A stretch of DNA of 64,000 nt from Botryosphaeria dothidea (lineage: Eukaryota > Ascomycota > Dothideomycetes > Botryosphaeriales > Botryosphaeriaceae). Of this stretch, positions 1 to 9,899 are shown piece after piece (the first letter of the stretch is position 1; each line of letters starts with the position of its first letter). The notes under the pieces are model-generated. The model was given only the letters and a program-made list of their open reading frames with translations. It was not told the DNA's origin and ran no database searches. Both the position numbers and the translations under genes were made by a program. Where the stretch lies: assembly GCA_011503125.2 (NCBI GenBank), contig WWBZ02000073.1, positions 3,100,001-3,164,000 of the forward strand, written 5' to 3'.

Positions 1-779
1 CCGATCCTTCCCCGCAAACTTTGCAAGTATTAACCTTCGACCGGCGAGCCGAGCAATCTTCGGCAACGGAGAAGAGGGGGGCTGTGAAGCATATCGATCA
101 AATTGAGATAAGATCAGCACTTTGTATAACCGAATGTTTGGAGTAACTGTTGGAGAAAGTGGAGGAATTGGATGGTCCGTTTTTAGGTTGTTCCGGTATA
201 ATGGCCATGTGCGCGGAGGTGTCAATGTAGGGGGAGGGGGGGGGGGTTTTAAGTAGCTTTGAGTAAAGCCTAAGTGACAGAAGTGTTTTTGGTTTAAATG
301 CGACAAAGAAGCCTTTCATGCACGAATAATCGACGTCGTTATCGTGTTTCAATGAATCCGCACTAACTGGCCGCCATGACAGCCACGAGGCTTCCCGACA
401 TTCGCAACAACCCATTTAAGATCCAGCCCGAACGTATACCCCATGTCATTGTTAAGCATGCGGACCTTCAGGCGTTGCGCTTATATGTAGGCAGTAATAG
501 TGTGTTGGACGCATTGCGTAAGCGCCACGTAGCAGGCCGTTGATCTATCAGAGAGCGAGTTTGAACCTTTTCGGCTTATTATATGTGCGGGACAGGGGTG
601 CTATTTGGCGAAAAGTGATGACTAAGCCTTCATGAAACATAAAAATAGTATTGCACAAGTCTACATGCAGAAGGAAATTGCCAGGCCTAACATTCCAATC
701 AAAATGTGTTAGTGTCCATCTATACTGTCCCTAAAACCGCACGACCTGCGAAAAAGATTTGAAACAGGTACTCTATTAG
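1..779. other. Intergenic, no supported gene
   Basis: I see no gene here that I can support. A 105-residue frame on the minus strand (98-415) has no recognisable motif. A G-rich homopolymer tract lies at about 230-246. Confidence 0.5.
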
Positions 780-2754
780 CTACTCTAAAGTTAGCTTGCA
801 ATTAGAAAATAATCTTTCCTGTACCGCTTGAAAGCGGCTCGAAGCATCTTCCCATAGACATATCCCAACTCTTTGCCATAGGGTAGAGCCATCGTTTTCT
901 TGTTCGCATACCATAACCCCCATCCAGAGAAGCACAGGTTTTCCTCCTGCTACAGCAGTAACTGTCCCAATCAACAGAATAGAGAGATTCGGTCCGTATT
1001 CGGCTTCAAGAGCTTGCGAAAGCTGGTCCTGACGATCATCTCTACTCAAGTATATGCTCTGGAGCTCTTTAGGAATAGTAGACATGTTACGCGTAGTTGC
1101 GTCAATATAAGTTTTCTGAACGGAGGAAGTTGTCTTCTTGGATAGGTCTTTATTCAAAAGCCTCCAGAAAGAGACAATTGTGATGGCTTGCATCCGGTGC
1201 ACTCGCGGAAATGCAGTGGCATTGCTATCTACGAGAAGACTAAGCTAAAGAGAAAAGGAAGCAAGGTTTAAGCAAAATAGTACTACTTATATATCTCTAC
1301 AGAGTTCCTTTTACTGGTAGCGAGTTGCAGGGTTTTCTTGTTGAGCTTCAGGGTCCTCTCGACCTAAGGTCTCGCCGCAGAATCCATCCAAGGCACCCTT
1401 AGGGTTCAAACCGTAACAACAATTTCCTTGTATTTGCATGCTTTTCCTTCATATGAGGCCACCTCGCCTCCTCTGAAGGATACATTACAGTGAGAGACTG
1501 GCTTGATGAATCCATGGACCCACATAGGCGCGACTGTGCTTTTCTGAACGCACCAGGCCTGCTTGGGTTCTGGTGGCTCCATGTGGACGAAGAGTTGACC
1601 CATAACAGGAGACCGGCTGATTAATTCTTGGCCCAACTGTCGGCTCAATTGCGCCCGGTTGCACTCCGCCTTCGGATCCGCGGTTTTCCAAGCGCGAGGC
1701 CATATATCTGCATTATTCCGTAAATTTGATCCTCCGATCGTGTTGCTTTGCGGCGACTCGATGCATTGTAGAGCGCTATGGGGTGGTCGCGCGCCAAAGC
1801 ATCACACCCGCTTTCCTCGATGCACTGCAGTACTCTTCTTGCAGCCATGGCCGCCTCTCCGTCTAGTCGAGGAGTCTCAGCCCTGGCGCTTGAAGGGTGC
1901 GATGAATAAGAACCGTTGTCCGGAGTCGATTCACTGCCTCGTTCGAAAATGAGTTCATTCAGATGTGTATGGAGTGTCGCACAGCTGTAGAAGATCCGGT
2001 ACAGATTTGTTATCGTGCTGACAACCTCGGCGTCTCGATGCAACAGTTCGGCATCCCGTCTCAAGTATGCTTCTTGAAAAGTCCACAACGACGAGAACCA
2101 AGGGTCTTCAAAAAGGGTTGAAAGCATGCCGTACCAGAGATCAAGAAAGCGCTTGCGATCAGATCCCAGTATCAATCGTTCGCGTGCAATCTCGCTGCAA
2201 AATGGTCCATGATGAGAATTCCATAGCCCTTCGACTGTCCGGTTCATTGTCTCCTCCGATGTACGGTTTAGCCAGACGAATATGAAATTTGCTCCTCTGA
2301 AGATCGCTGCCTGTTTCCCAACTTCGTGCGCCTTGGCGACATCATCTTTCTGGTCAATGCACGCAATGTCTAGTCAGATATATTCACGGTCCTGACCGGC
2401 ACGAGCGATGGCGCGTTTGAACATGGCGGATGTGAAGTGGTCTGGATGTATTGCAGGGATATCCCACGAGACGCCATTGATCTTGAGAGCCTGGACGCCG
2501 TCCGTGCGGGGAATCTCCCATCTCCCCCAGGTGTAGTTTATGGCATTGTACGCCGGGCTGCTATCATTGCCGTATGTTGAATCTCCGCGCCGCAGCACAG
2601 AAGTCATGGTCTTCACGTGGAGGAGCCGTTGAGGCCAGTAAGGAGCATTTCCTATCAAGATGCTCATTTCAAAGAGTGCATCTGGAACAGCGATGGCAAC
2701 ACGATGAGGTAGAGGCTCATACGCAGTGGACAAAAAAGTCAAAATGTTGGACAA
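780..2754 (-). pseudogene. HET-domain (heterokaryon incompatibility) pseudogene
   Basis: Read on the minus strand, this is a fungal HET-domain protein, a family that triggers cell death on non-self recognition. The HET blocks appear in order: YNAINYTWGRW (about 2560-2528), then DIACIDQ followed by FIFVWLN (2370-2266), then DPWFSSLWTFQEA (about 2110-2070). The C-terminal part follows with SPVMGQLFVH, FPRVHRMQAIT and LWQRVGICLW. The copy looks dead. A TGA at 2374-2376 interrupts REYI/LDIACIDQ exactly where the family has Trp. The frame shifts at an A-run on the coding strand (1684-1687), and the protein resumes as ADPKAECNRAQLSRQLGQ. A further shift seems needed near 1400-1410. A plausible 74-nt intron (1314-1241) joins the last exon, which ends at 780. 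The first open stretch has only TTG (2752-2754) at its head and no ATG. What is seen is a decayed but recognisable gene. That all lesions are real rather than assembly errors is inference. Confidence 0.8.
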
Positions 2755-3838
2755 TGATCGAAACTTCTGAAGAGGAAAATTCTATCAAGTGCTGTAGCTG
2801 CCCCGCTTTTACGCACAGAAATGCAGGGCAAGACGCAGGCCGGTCGCCATACAACCAGTCCTCAAGCTTCGAAGCCTCCAAAAGATGTAGGACAAGTGGC
2901 CACAGACCTGGTTTTCCGAGCCCCTGCCAAATACAACGTGAAATAACCGACGAAAATCCGATTCATCGGCCAGAGCGGGTGAAAAGAGCGGCCGCTCTCC
3001 TGACGTTTTTCGGTTTTCAGCGCCTCCAAATAGCTTACGTCGCGCTCATATAACGGTGGACCTGACCCGTCTCGGCCTGGACAACTTCGTCTTTCGTGAC
3101 GAGAGCGGCACTAGGAGGATTGCGGACACGTGCGTGCGTGCCGTCATGCTTCCTTTCTCCAGCGAGGCTTGTCGGCAGCGTTTCACCCTCACAGACAACA
3201 TCGGGATCAAGGACCACCCGACAGTGCGAAACTGGACCATCGCGTCCGACGGGTCCATTCGGATCCGTCGAGCAAGCATTGTTGCCAGTTGGCCACACAG
3301 CACAGCGGGGGATTACTCCCAAAATGCTATAATGGCCGATGTCGCCGCTAATACTCTATAGGAATACGTCAAAGGTTCCCTCGACCTCAACCAGTGGTTA
3401 GGTTCGTTCCGTCTGCAGTCGGAAAAACGCGCTATCTGTCTGCCCACGAAGTTTGAAAGAATATACTACGGTATCATCTTGGAAAAGATATACCTATGGC
3501 CAGATCAGATGAACTTTCCAAAGATTGGGATGTTCTAGTTCACGATTAGAGCGGGGTCAGGAGATGCAAATGAAAATTTCCTATTTCCAGAGAGCACTGA
3601 GGTTGCTTGGCGGGTACTTTGAAAACAATTGGAAGGCAGAAGTACACTGTTCAAGGTCGTGATATTAGCGATTCTAAAGCATTTGAATATTAATGCTGTC
3701 CAGACTGCCCAAGAGTTTGACTTACAGAATGCTTCGTCCATGGCTCTATCTCTTGTGGTTGCAGAGAACTTGTAGACTCTGAATCAACACTATGGAAGAG
3801 ACCAGAACAAGCCAAGAAAAGCCAATCCAGGACTTCTC
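2755..3838. other. Intergenic, no supported gene
   Basis: Two overlapping open frames of about 100 residues lie on opposite strands (3056-3361 + and 3035-3322 -). Neither has a motif I recognise and they cannot both be coding. Nothing else stands out. Confidence 0.4.
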
Positions 3839-4340
3839 CTACTTTCTCTGCCACTTCTTCAACCAATGCTTAAGCATGGAGAAAGGCAACTTATCGTGCT
3901 CAACCGTAGGTAGCCCCGCTTTCAGCCCTCGAACGTGAGACCAAGCCGCCTGCGTGGCAGCGTTCTCGTTGTACGAGAAGCTCTCGAAGCCGATTCGGTG
4001 CTGCCTGGCGTCTAGAATCCTTCGAGACCCACGCGACGGCCGTAACGCCGGGGTCGGTGCCCTGGTGGGGCGCCGCGACCGCCGTGAACGGCATTTCGGG
4101 GGCGAGTTCGTCCACTACCGTAGTGGAAAGAATAAGTGCGCGGTTTAAACGGCGTAAAGAGCCATTCGTCGTCAAGATGATGGGAACCAACAGTCCTGAG
4201 AACAAAAAGGCGTACTGCCCATGATTAGTCTGCGGTGAGATTTCCTCATCTTCTACTCTGCTTGGCAGCGGCGTTGATTGTCGAATGAGGACTGAGAACA
4301 TCGTTGCAGGTTGGATGTGAAGAAAAAGATGAGGCGACAC
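3839..4340 (-). pseudogene. Possible broken coding remnant, family unknown
   Basis: On the minus strand a frame running from about 4340 contains MPFTAVAAPHQGTDPGVTAV. Near 4030 the coding-like character moves to another frame, which reads ILDARQHRIGFESFSYNENA and closes with LPFSMLKHWLKKWQRK before a TAG at 3839-3841. The second part has the composition of real protein and ends cleanly, so I read this as one gene with a frameshift or an unresolved intron. I do not recognise the family and cannot fix the start. It could also be chance coding potential. Confidence 0.35.
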
Positions 4341-5250
4341 TTTGAAATATTGATAGCTCGAGGATCAATCTACAGAGGGGTATCGCAGCCGATATTTGGC
4401 GGCCACGGCCTCTAGCAACCATATTTGTGTGGGGAGTGGAAGCATTCGTCTGGACGCAAATGTACGGCTTAAATATCAACATTTGCGTCCGGACGAATGC
4501 TTCCACTCCCCATGAGACTTGTGTTGATTTGGCCTTCTGTAGTAAAACCACATCTAGCACTGACTATTGTCTGCGATGTCCCTCTGCACAGCAATGTATC
4601 ATTTTCCTTCCTCCAGATTCCGCTTAAGCGCTGGAGCCGCAGTCCGGTTTCTGAGACAATACGACTCTGACTGCAGGACGCGGTGCCAGCACACTCTTCA
4701 ACCGGCTACTCCGTGTTGGTTGCGGCTCTCTTAGGACAAGCGCCGTGTGGCTTTTTCCTTTTGGCCCCAGAAATCGCGGGGGCCTTGCATGCGCACCCTG
4801 GTCCGTGCATCTGACCTGCATTTTGGCCCCGAAGGCTGCGGAGGGCTTGCGGAGGGCTTGCATGTGCATCCCTCCCGGCGGATCTGATCTACAAGAAAAT
4901 TCCTCAATGACGCAGGCGGAGCTGGATGCCGGTTGAGGTGGATGATCTAGCATACGAAAGGCGTTCACAGCCGCACCGAATGCGGAGTCAGCCAGCAGAT
5001 CCACTGGAACGGGCGGGAGGCGGACCCCTCATGGAGGTGGCTGAACATCTTGGTGCCATTTTCGAATTTAGAGAAGTTGAAATCACTTCGAGCACGCCAT
5101 ATAGCTTAAAACAACCGTACCTCGACATCGTCGAGACCTTCATAAAGATTCAAATAGCTACGGTCATCGTTTCAATATTCCAAGTCAATTCTCATTTCGT
5201 CCAACGTTGCCAAGCTCTCAGGCTCCCGATCTCCGTGAGCAAACACCCAT
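4341..5250. other. Intergenic with a palindromic element
   Basis: Apart from the inverted repeat at 4430-4512, I see no supported gene. A short local duplication (gcggagggcttg, twice) occurs near 4838-4862. Confidence 0.45.
4430..4512. repeat. Palindromic hairpin element, copy 1
   Basis: This is a near-perfect inverted repeat. The 34-nt left arm (4430-4463) begins TGGGGAGTGGAAGCATTCGT, and the right arm (4479-4512) is its reverse complement with one mismatch. They are separated by a 15-nt AT-rich loop. A second copy with the same arm ends but a different, longer centre lies at 13798-13883. The shape suggests a tiny foldback or MITE-like element. There is no obvious target duplication beyond a possible 2-bp TG on each side. 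Confidence 0.8.
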
Positions 5251-5514
5251 CTAAAGACAAGTCTGGCATCCGCAACCCTTATCGATCGCACAGACACCGC
5301 TGCAGCATTCAGCAGGCTGAAGGCATTGCTCTGATCCCCCGGTAATGTTAGTATGTAGAACGAAGAGGTATTGGTACAGCAGGATAATATTGGGCTTACG
5401 GGCACGAGCAAGGCACCTAGGCTGCAAAAGACCCAAGGACTCAGGTGCCTCGTTCGCTGGAGCGGCGAGAGCGGAGGTGAGGAAGACGGCGAGGACTGCG
5501 AAAGTGAAACGCAT
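5251..5514 (-). CDS. Small secreted cysteine-rich protein (effector-like)
   Basis: There are two exons, 5514-5400 and 5330-5251. The 69-nt intron (5399-5331) has a GTAAGC donor, a perfect TACTAAC branch point (about 5352-5346) and a CAG acceptor. The spliced product is 64 residues. It opens with MRFTFAVLAVFLTSALA, a clear signal peptide, and continues as APANEAPESLGLLQPRC. The mature part carries 8 cysteines, including AECCSGVC and GCGCQTC. A central CC pair flanked by spaced cysteines suggests a disulfide-locked knottin-like fold. Small, secreted, cysteine-rich proteins of this kind are often apoplastic effectors or antimicrobial peptides in plant-associated fungi, but no function can be read from the sequence. 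I chose the internal ATG at 5512-5514 because the signal peptide begins there. The stop is TAG at 5251-5253. Confidence 0.8.
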   Translation of the reverse strand: MRFTFAVLAVFLTSALAAPANEAPESLGLLQPRCLARARKPNIILLYQYLFVLHTNITGGSEQCLQPAECCSGVCAIDKGCGCQTCL

Positions 5515-6188
5515 TTCGAAGGCTGAAGCTTTGGCTTTGAGGGTGTTTGAAGGAGCTTGCGTTGAGGGATTGTGTCTGAGCTGATGGACTTGGTGACGAA
5601 GAAGTCCACTTCGAGAGGGAAACAGACGGGATTTTATATTCTCTCCGGGCACCGTCATACCTCAGGGAAGACCACACCGAAATGCCGGCCGGATTTGGCA
5701 GTATGAAACCCCAGACCGCTATATGAGCTAGTGTTACTTGGCGATGTTGGTGTGGCGTGAGTCAGGGCCATATGTGGTAGGGCAAGAGACTTTCTCCGCA
5801 ATCCTTTGTCCCAATCTGGTGATGTTTCACACAGTCGGACTGAATCCTGAATCCACATATCACAGGGGTGTTTTCCCAGCCAATATCTATCGAGCCTGCC
5901 TTCCGGAGGAGCCACGAAGTAGGCCTAAAGCAGATACAGCTTTCCAGGCTTCAATGGGCATACGGGACGTGGCTTCGTTGGACCCATCAGAACTTCCCTG
6001 TTAATCATTTTTTTAGTGCTTATCCTGAAATCAAAAGAGTGAGGCAGATATATCCAGTAGAGATTCACTAATGACAATTAATCCTTGTTCTCCTTTAAAA
6101 TTCAGCGAAATGGCCCACACCCTATGCTCTATTGCGGCCTTCAGGCAGGCTCCGTCATTTCATCTCACCAAGTCCAGACTCGAATCTC
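5515..6188. other. Intergenic (SSP promoter and transporter 3' flank)
   Basis: This stretch holds the upstream region of the small secreted protein gene and the downstream region of the TPT transporter gene. A TATA-like site at 5632-5638 is listed separately. I see no gene here. Confidence 0.5.
5632..5638 (-). promoter_or_regulatory. TATA-like box of the small secreted protein gene
   Basis: On the minus strand this reads TATAAAA, about 118 bp upstream of the ATG at 5514. That is a suitable distance for a fungal core promoter. Confidence 0.45.
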
Positions 6189-7371
6189 TCACAATCTCAG
6201 CAGACGCTTGAACTTTTCCGGTCCAAGCTTGTAGTACATCAACCCCGATAGCGCAATCCCATACCCAAACACCTGCGTCAGCGTAACCGGATCTTTGAAC
6301 AGCACCATGGAAGCGATAACAAGCAGGATATCCTTCAGCACACCGCACAGCGTCAGCACCACCGCCGACGTCTTCTTCACCAAAAACACCACCGCCACGT
6401 TCAGCAGAAAAGCCAGCCCCGCATTCGCCAGCAGCGTGAACGGCCCGACGCCCAGCACGTCCGCCTGCGTGATGGTCGGCAGCTCGAAGAAAAGCATAGG
6501 CACCGCGTTAATGAGGACGGTGGCGGGCGCGAAGTAGTAGAGCGAGACGAGCGGCTCCATCTTGAACTCGTCGCCGCTGAGGATGCGCTGCACCAGCACC
6601 AGGCGCGTCGCCTCGATGGCGATGCCGGCGACTTGGATGAGGAAGCCGAAGAGCTGGAATTTGATCTCGCCGAAGGAGGCGATCATGACGCCGAAGACGA
6701 TCACGGATACTTTGCCGAGGGTGCTCAGGTCGGGTGGGGCGAGACCGAGCGCCCAGGTTGCCAGGAGGGTCGCGACGGCGTTGGTGGCCTGGCGGGTGTG
6801 AGGATGAAGGCTGTGGATCATCTCGTGGGGAGAGGACGTACTTTGAGCATTTGGATGAAGGAGACGCTAAGGTAGAGGTACGCCATGTTTCCGAGCACGA
6901 GCGAGAGGGAGTTGAAGACGGCGATGGGCAGGATGGCACGGATGTAGACTTGAGCGGTCATGGGAACCTTATGCCTTGAGTCCAGCACCTTAGTGAAGCG
7001 CGCCAGCACCTGCGTCATGATGGTTGCGAAGAGCAGATGCCATGTCGTGAGGAAGATGGCTGGCCTTCGTGAGCGGGAGCTTTCAAGAGCCAGTGCATGT
7101 CTTACGAAAGGCAAATCCAGCCGTATGGAGGATCCATTTGTTGAAGATGATGACACCGGAGCTCGCGGCAATCCATGAACTGTCGGTCAGCCGTTAGCTT
7201 CCTGGGCCGCAGCCACCGAGGCTTGAGTTCTTACATGACAAACACAGGAGCCGGGATGGACGACAACTTGTCTCTTTCTCGTGTAGCTGGGGCTGGCAGA
7301 AATTGTTCTGGCTGCGTGCCCTCAGCTACTTCCAGCTCGTTGAGCGAACCCTCTCCTTTGACGTTCGACAT
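6189..7371 (-). CDS. Triose-phosphate translocator (TPT)-family nucleotide-sugar/phosphate transporter
   Basis: Four exons (7371-7235, 7179-7106, 7059-6842, 6788-6189) give 342 residues. The introns are 46-55 nt with GTAAGA, GTAAGA and GTACGT donors, and all phases agree. The N-terminal ~42 residues are hydrophilic. Typical TPT blocks follow: SWIAASSGVIIFNKWIL, FPIFLTTWHLLFATIMTQV, SFIQMLK/ATNAVATLLATWA, IASFGEIKFQLFGF and LVSLYYFAPATVLINAVP. The C-terminal half has KKTSAVVLTLCGVLKD and ends KFKRLLRL. About 9-10 hydrophobic segments are visible, as expected for Golgi/ER drug-metabolite-superfamily antiporters that exchange a nucleotide sugar or phosphorylated metabolite. The substrate cannot be assigned. 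The start is chosen as the ATG at 7369-7371 (MSNVKGEGSLNELEVAEG), which feeds the first splice in phase. Confidence 0.9.
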
Positions 7372-9531
7372 GTTGGTTGTTTAAAATTTTCAGAAGCGAC
7401 TGTTGAGGAAAACAAGCTTTAAGAAAATGCGTTGGCGCCGAAGAAAAAAAGGGAAGGGGCTAGACTAAATCCTCGAGTGTGCATTGTGGCTATGCTGAAC
7501 TCTGTGCGCCGTGGTAACCACATCAGTGGACAAGTAAGCCGAAGGATCTCTAACCTTGCGGAGTCTCAGGACTGAGGTTTCCCATACCGGGAAATACTGA
7601 TTATGCTTACTTGCCGTTGAGAATTAATTACAGGCGGCACGATACTTTAAGAGCCAATCGATTAATTCAAAACTGACGACGCGCAGCCAAAGTTCTGACA
7701 GCCCCCGCCGTCCTTCGAATTCCCCTGCGTTTCATGCCCCCTGAGTACGCGTCACCTCCGCGTCTCCAGCTCAGCACCTTGCCATTGGCGCGTCTTAACA
7801 GTTTCAGAAACAGGTCAGTTGTACAACACCTGAACACCGCACCCGTGCGCTTCCCGCTGCGCAACCTAATCCCCCGAGCTGCATCAGTCTTGCGTACTTC
7901 ATGCACAGCGAATTATCAAGTCGGGCTTATAGAGCGAACTGTGAGCTACAACTTCTTGTTCATAGAAGTACATTGTACTCAGCCACGATACACCCTTAGA
8001 CCCTTATGTTCGACCTCGATATTCTTGTCGTCATCGCACATTCCAGAAAGTATTCATCTATAATCTTGGTAGGATGTTGCTCATCGCGGAGAGCCTTGCA
8101 TAATGTCTCTCCACTACTTCTCAGCATGCACCCGGCGGAGCAAAAGCGCATGGAAAGGGAGCACTTCTTTGGACGAGCCCTTCACAAGCAGATCAATTTT
8201 CTTGCGTTCGATTATTCAACTTTGCTCCCATGCTTAAAATTTTGCCGTGGGCACCGAGACGCAGCGAGGTAGAGATATGTGCAAGCAATTCTTCCCTCGC
8301 TGAGCAGACAAGTACGAGACACTCGCATTCGTAATCTTGAGATACCCTTAATGCGGAAGACAAAAGCAGCTAAACTGTCCAAGGTTGTGATTAGATTTAC
8401 GTTTGCTCTCATCAAAGACTATTTCTCCATTTTCACTTTGTTGATCCTGCAAAACTAGTAGTGCTGCAAGGAGTAGCATATATCTCTTTTTCAGTCACAC
8501 AAAGACGTCCGGGAGGATCTGAATCTATCTATGGCCGAGAATTTAGAGATTTGTCAATTGCTGTTAATGGTGTGAGCTCCACTGAGCTAAGATAGTAAAC
8601 ATGTTTTCGCAGCCAAGGGCAAGCTCCAGACCTGTCCCTCTCTCCTCGAAATGGGTGCGAATGGCTAGGGTATCAGAACTACCTTTGATCGCGGAGAGGT
8701 AGTTTGACCTGGCATCTCCGCTAATTTGATCTGGTTGAACAGGAATGAGTTCAGAGTCACATAAAATCACAGAGAACCAACCAATTGACTGGAACCAGGA
8801 AGCCGATTGTTTCCGACATGCCCTTAATCAATTGTTCTAGTCTAGAGGCGTGGGGGCTTCCAAGATCAAAAAAGCCAGAAAATCGGAAGCCTAACCAGTA
8901 CCATAAAGCAGCGATTGCGAATTTTGAGTACGAGGATATGCATGCAGCCGGATTTACGTAAAATGTGAGCTGAGGTGGGATGTTGGAGCTGAAAACTAGG
9001 CTGAGCACAATTCGCGCAGTCTTTACAGCCCTGGAAAGATTCCATCACCTTTGGCCAGGCTGTTCTGTTGCGTTCTGGAGGGATCTGAGGTACGGATTAA
9101 CCAGCTTTGAATGCGTTATTTCTGATTTAATGCCAGCCGCATGCAGACGAGATCCTTCCGAGACTGCAACCTCATGAGCAATAAACCAGGAGCACAGTTT
9201 GTTCCTTTGCTGTGGAAGTTATTAGACGAAGCTTGCAGTACAGCTGAGTTCTGTGCAGCTACAGCTATTGTCTGGAAACGTGCTAGTATCCTGCTTGTAG
9301 AGATTATGGAACAGAGGGGTTTATTAGGGCTATTAAAGATCTCGTGAGACTATAAACAGACACTAATTTCTGTAGGCGACTAGTGCCCGTATAAGCCAGC
9401 CAACTCCTGACACCGGATCAACTTAACCTATAAGACCTTTGAGCATACCTCGTCAAACGAGGTAAGAGAGCAGATTTCGAGTCATTTTTTTTTATTATCA
9501 TCCACTACCATCATTCATCACCCTTACCACC

Positions 9532-9565
<34 letters not shown>

Positions 9566-9570
9566 TCATC
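7372..9570. other. Long intergenic, no supported gene
   Basis: Only short frames without recognisable motifs are present, for example 7667-7906 (-), 7734-8063 (+) and 8757-9008 (-). The end of the stretch carries the trinucleotide repeat at 9528-9572. Confidence 0.45.
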
Positions 9571-9572
9571 AT
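9528..9572 (+). repeat. Trinucleotide microsatellite (CAC)6(CAT)9
   Basis: Six CAC units are followed by nine CAT units with no interruption. The last CAT overlaps the ATG (9571-9573) that appears to start the CVNH remnant. The run is therefore either leader sequence or, read in frame with the downstream domain, a histidine tract. Confidence 0.95.
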
Positions 9573-9899
9573 GGCTTTTTAAGGTCTTCCCAGGACATTG
9601 CCCTCAACAACGGGGTTCTCTCAGCAGAATGCCAGCGCAGCGATGGCTCCTGGGATTCATCCTCAATTCCACTGGACGACTTCCTGGGAAACATCGACGG
9701 GACATTCCAGTGGGGATACAGAGCCGTCACGCAGTCATCTCGGAACCTCAAAATTGAGGGATATGTTCTGAAGGGCTCGCTCAGGAATGAGCGTGAGTAG
9801 TGGGTCGATGCTTCGCTCGATCTCGACTCCAATCTGAAGAACGACAATGGAACTTTGACATCTGATTATCCCTCAATCACTGAAGTAAGTTTCTATTGA
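9571..9899 (+). pseudogene. Cyanovirin-N homology (CVNH) domain pseudogene
   Basis: The forward strand encodes a complete CVNH fold of about 109 residues, a sugar-binding domain common in ascomycetes. It reads FLRSSQDIALNNGVLSAEC, then SSIPLDDFLGNIDGTFQWG, then SSRNLKIEGYVLKGSLRNE, then WVDASLDLDSNLKNDNGTL. These match the family pattern of two tandem repeats with LxLdxxlGNxdGxfxWG and IxLxGxxLxAxLR blocks. Two lesions are seen. The ATG at 9571 is out of frame with the domain unless one T is added to the five-T run at 9576-9580. A TAG at 9798-9800 cuts the second repeat just before WVDASLDLD. CAG to TAG would be a C-to-T change at CpA, the RIP type, but the ancestral codon is unknown. The frame ends with TGA at 9897-9899. 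A GTAAGT just before could be a splice donor. Confidence 0.8.
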
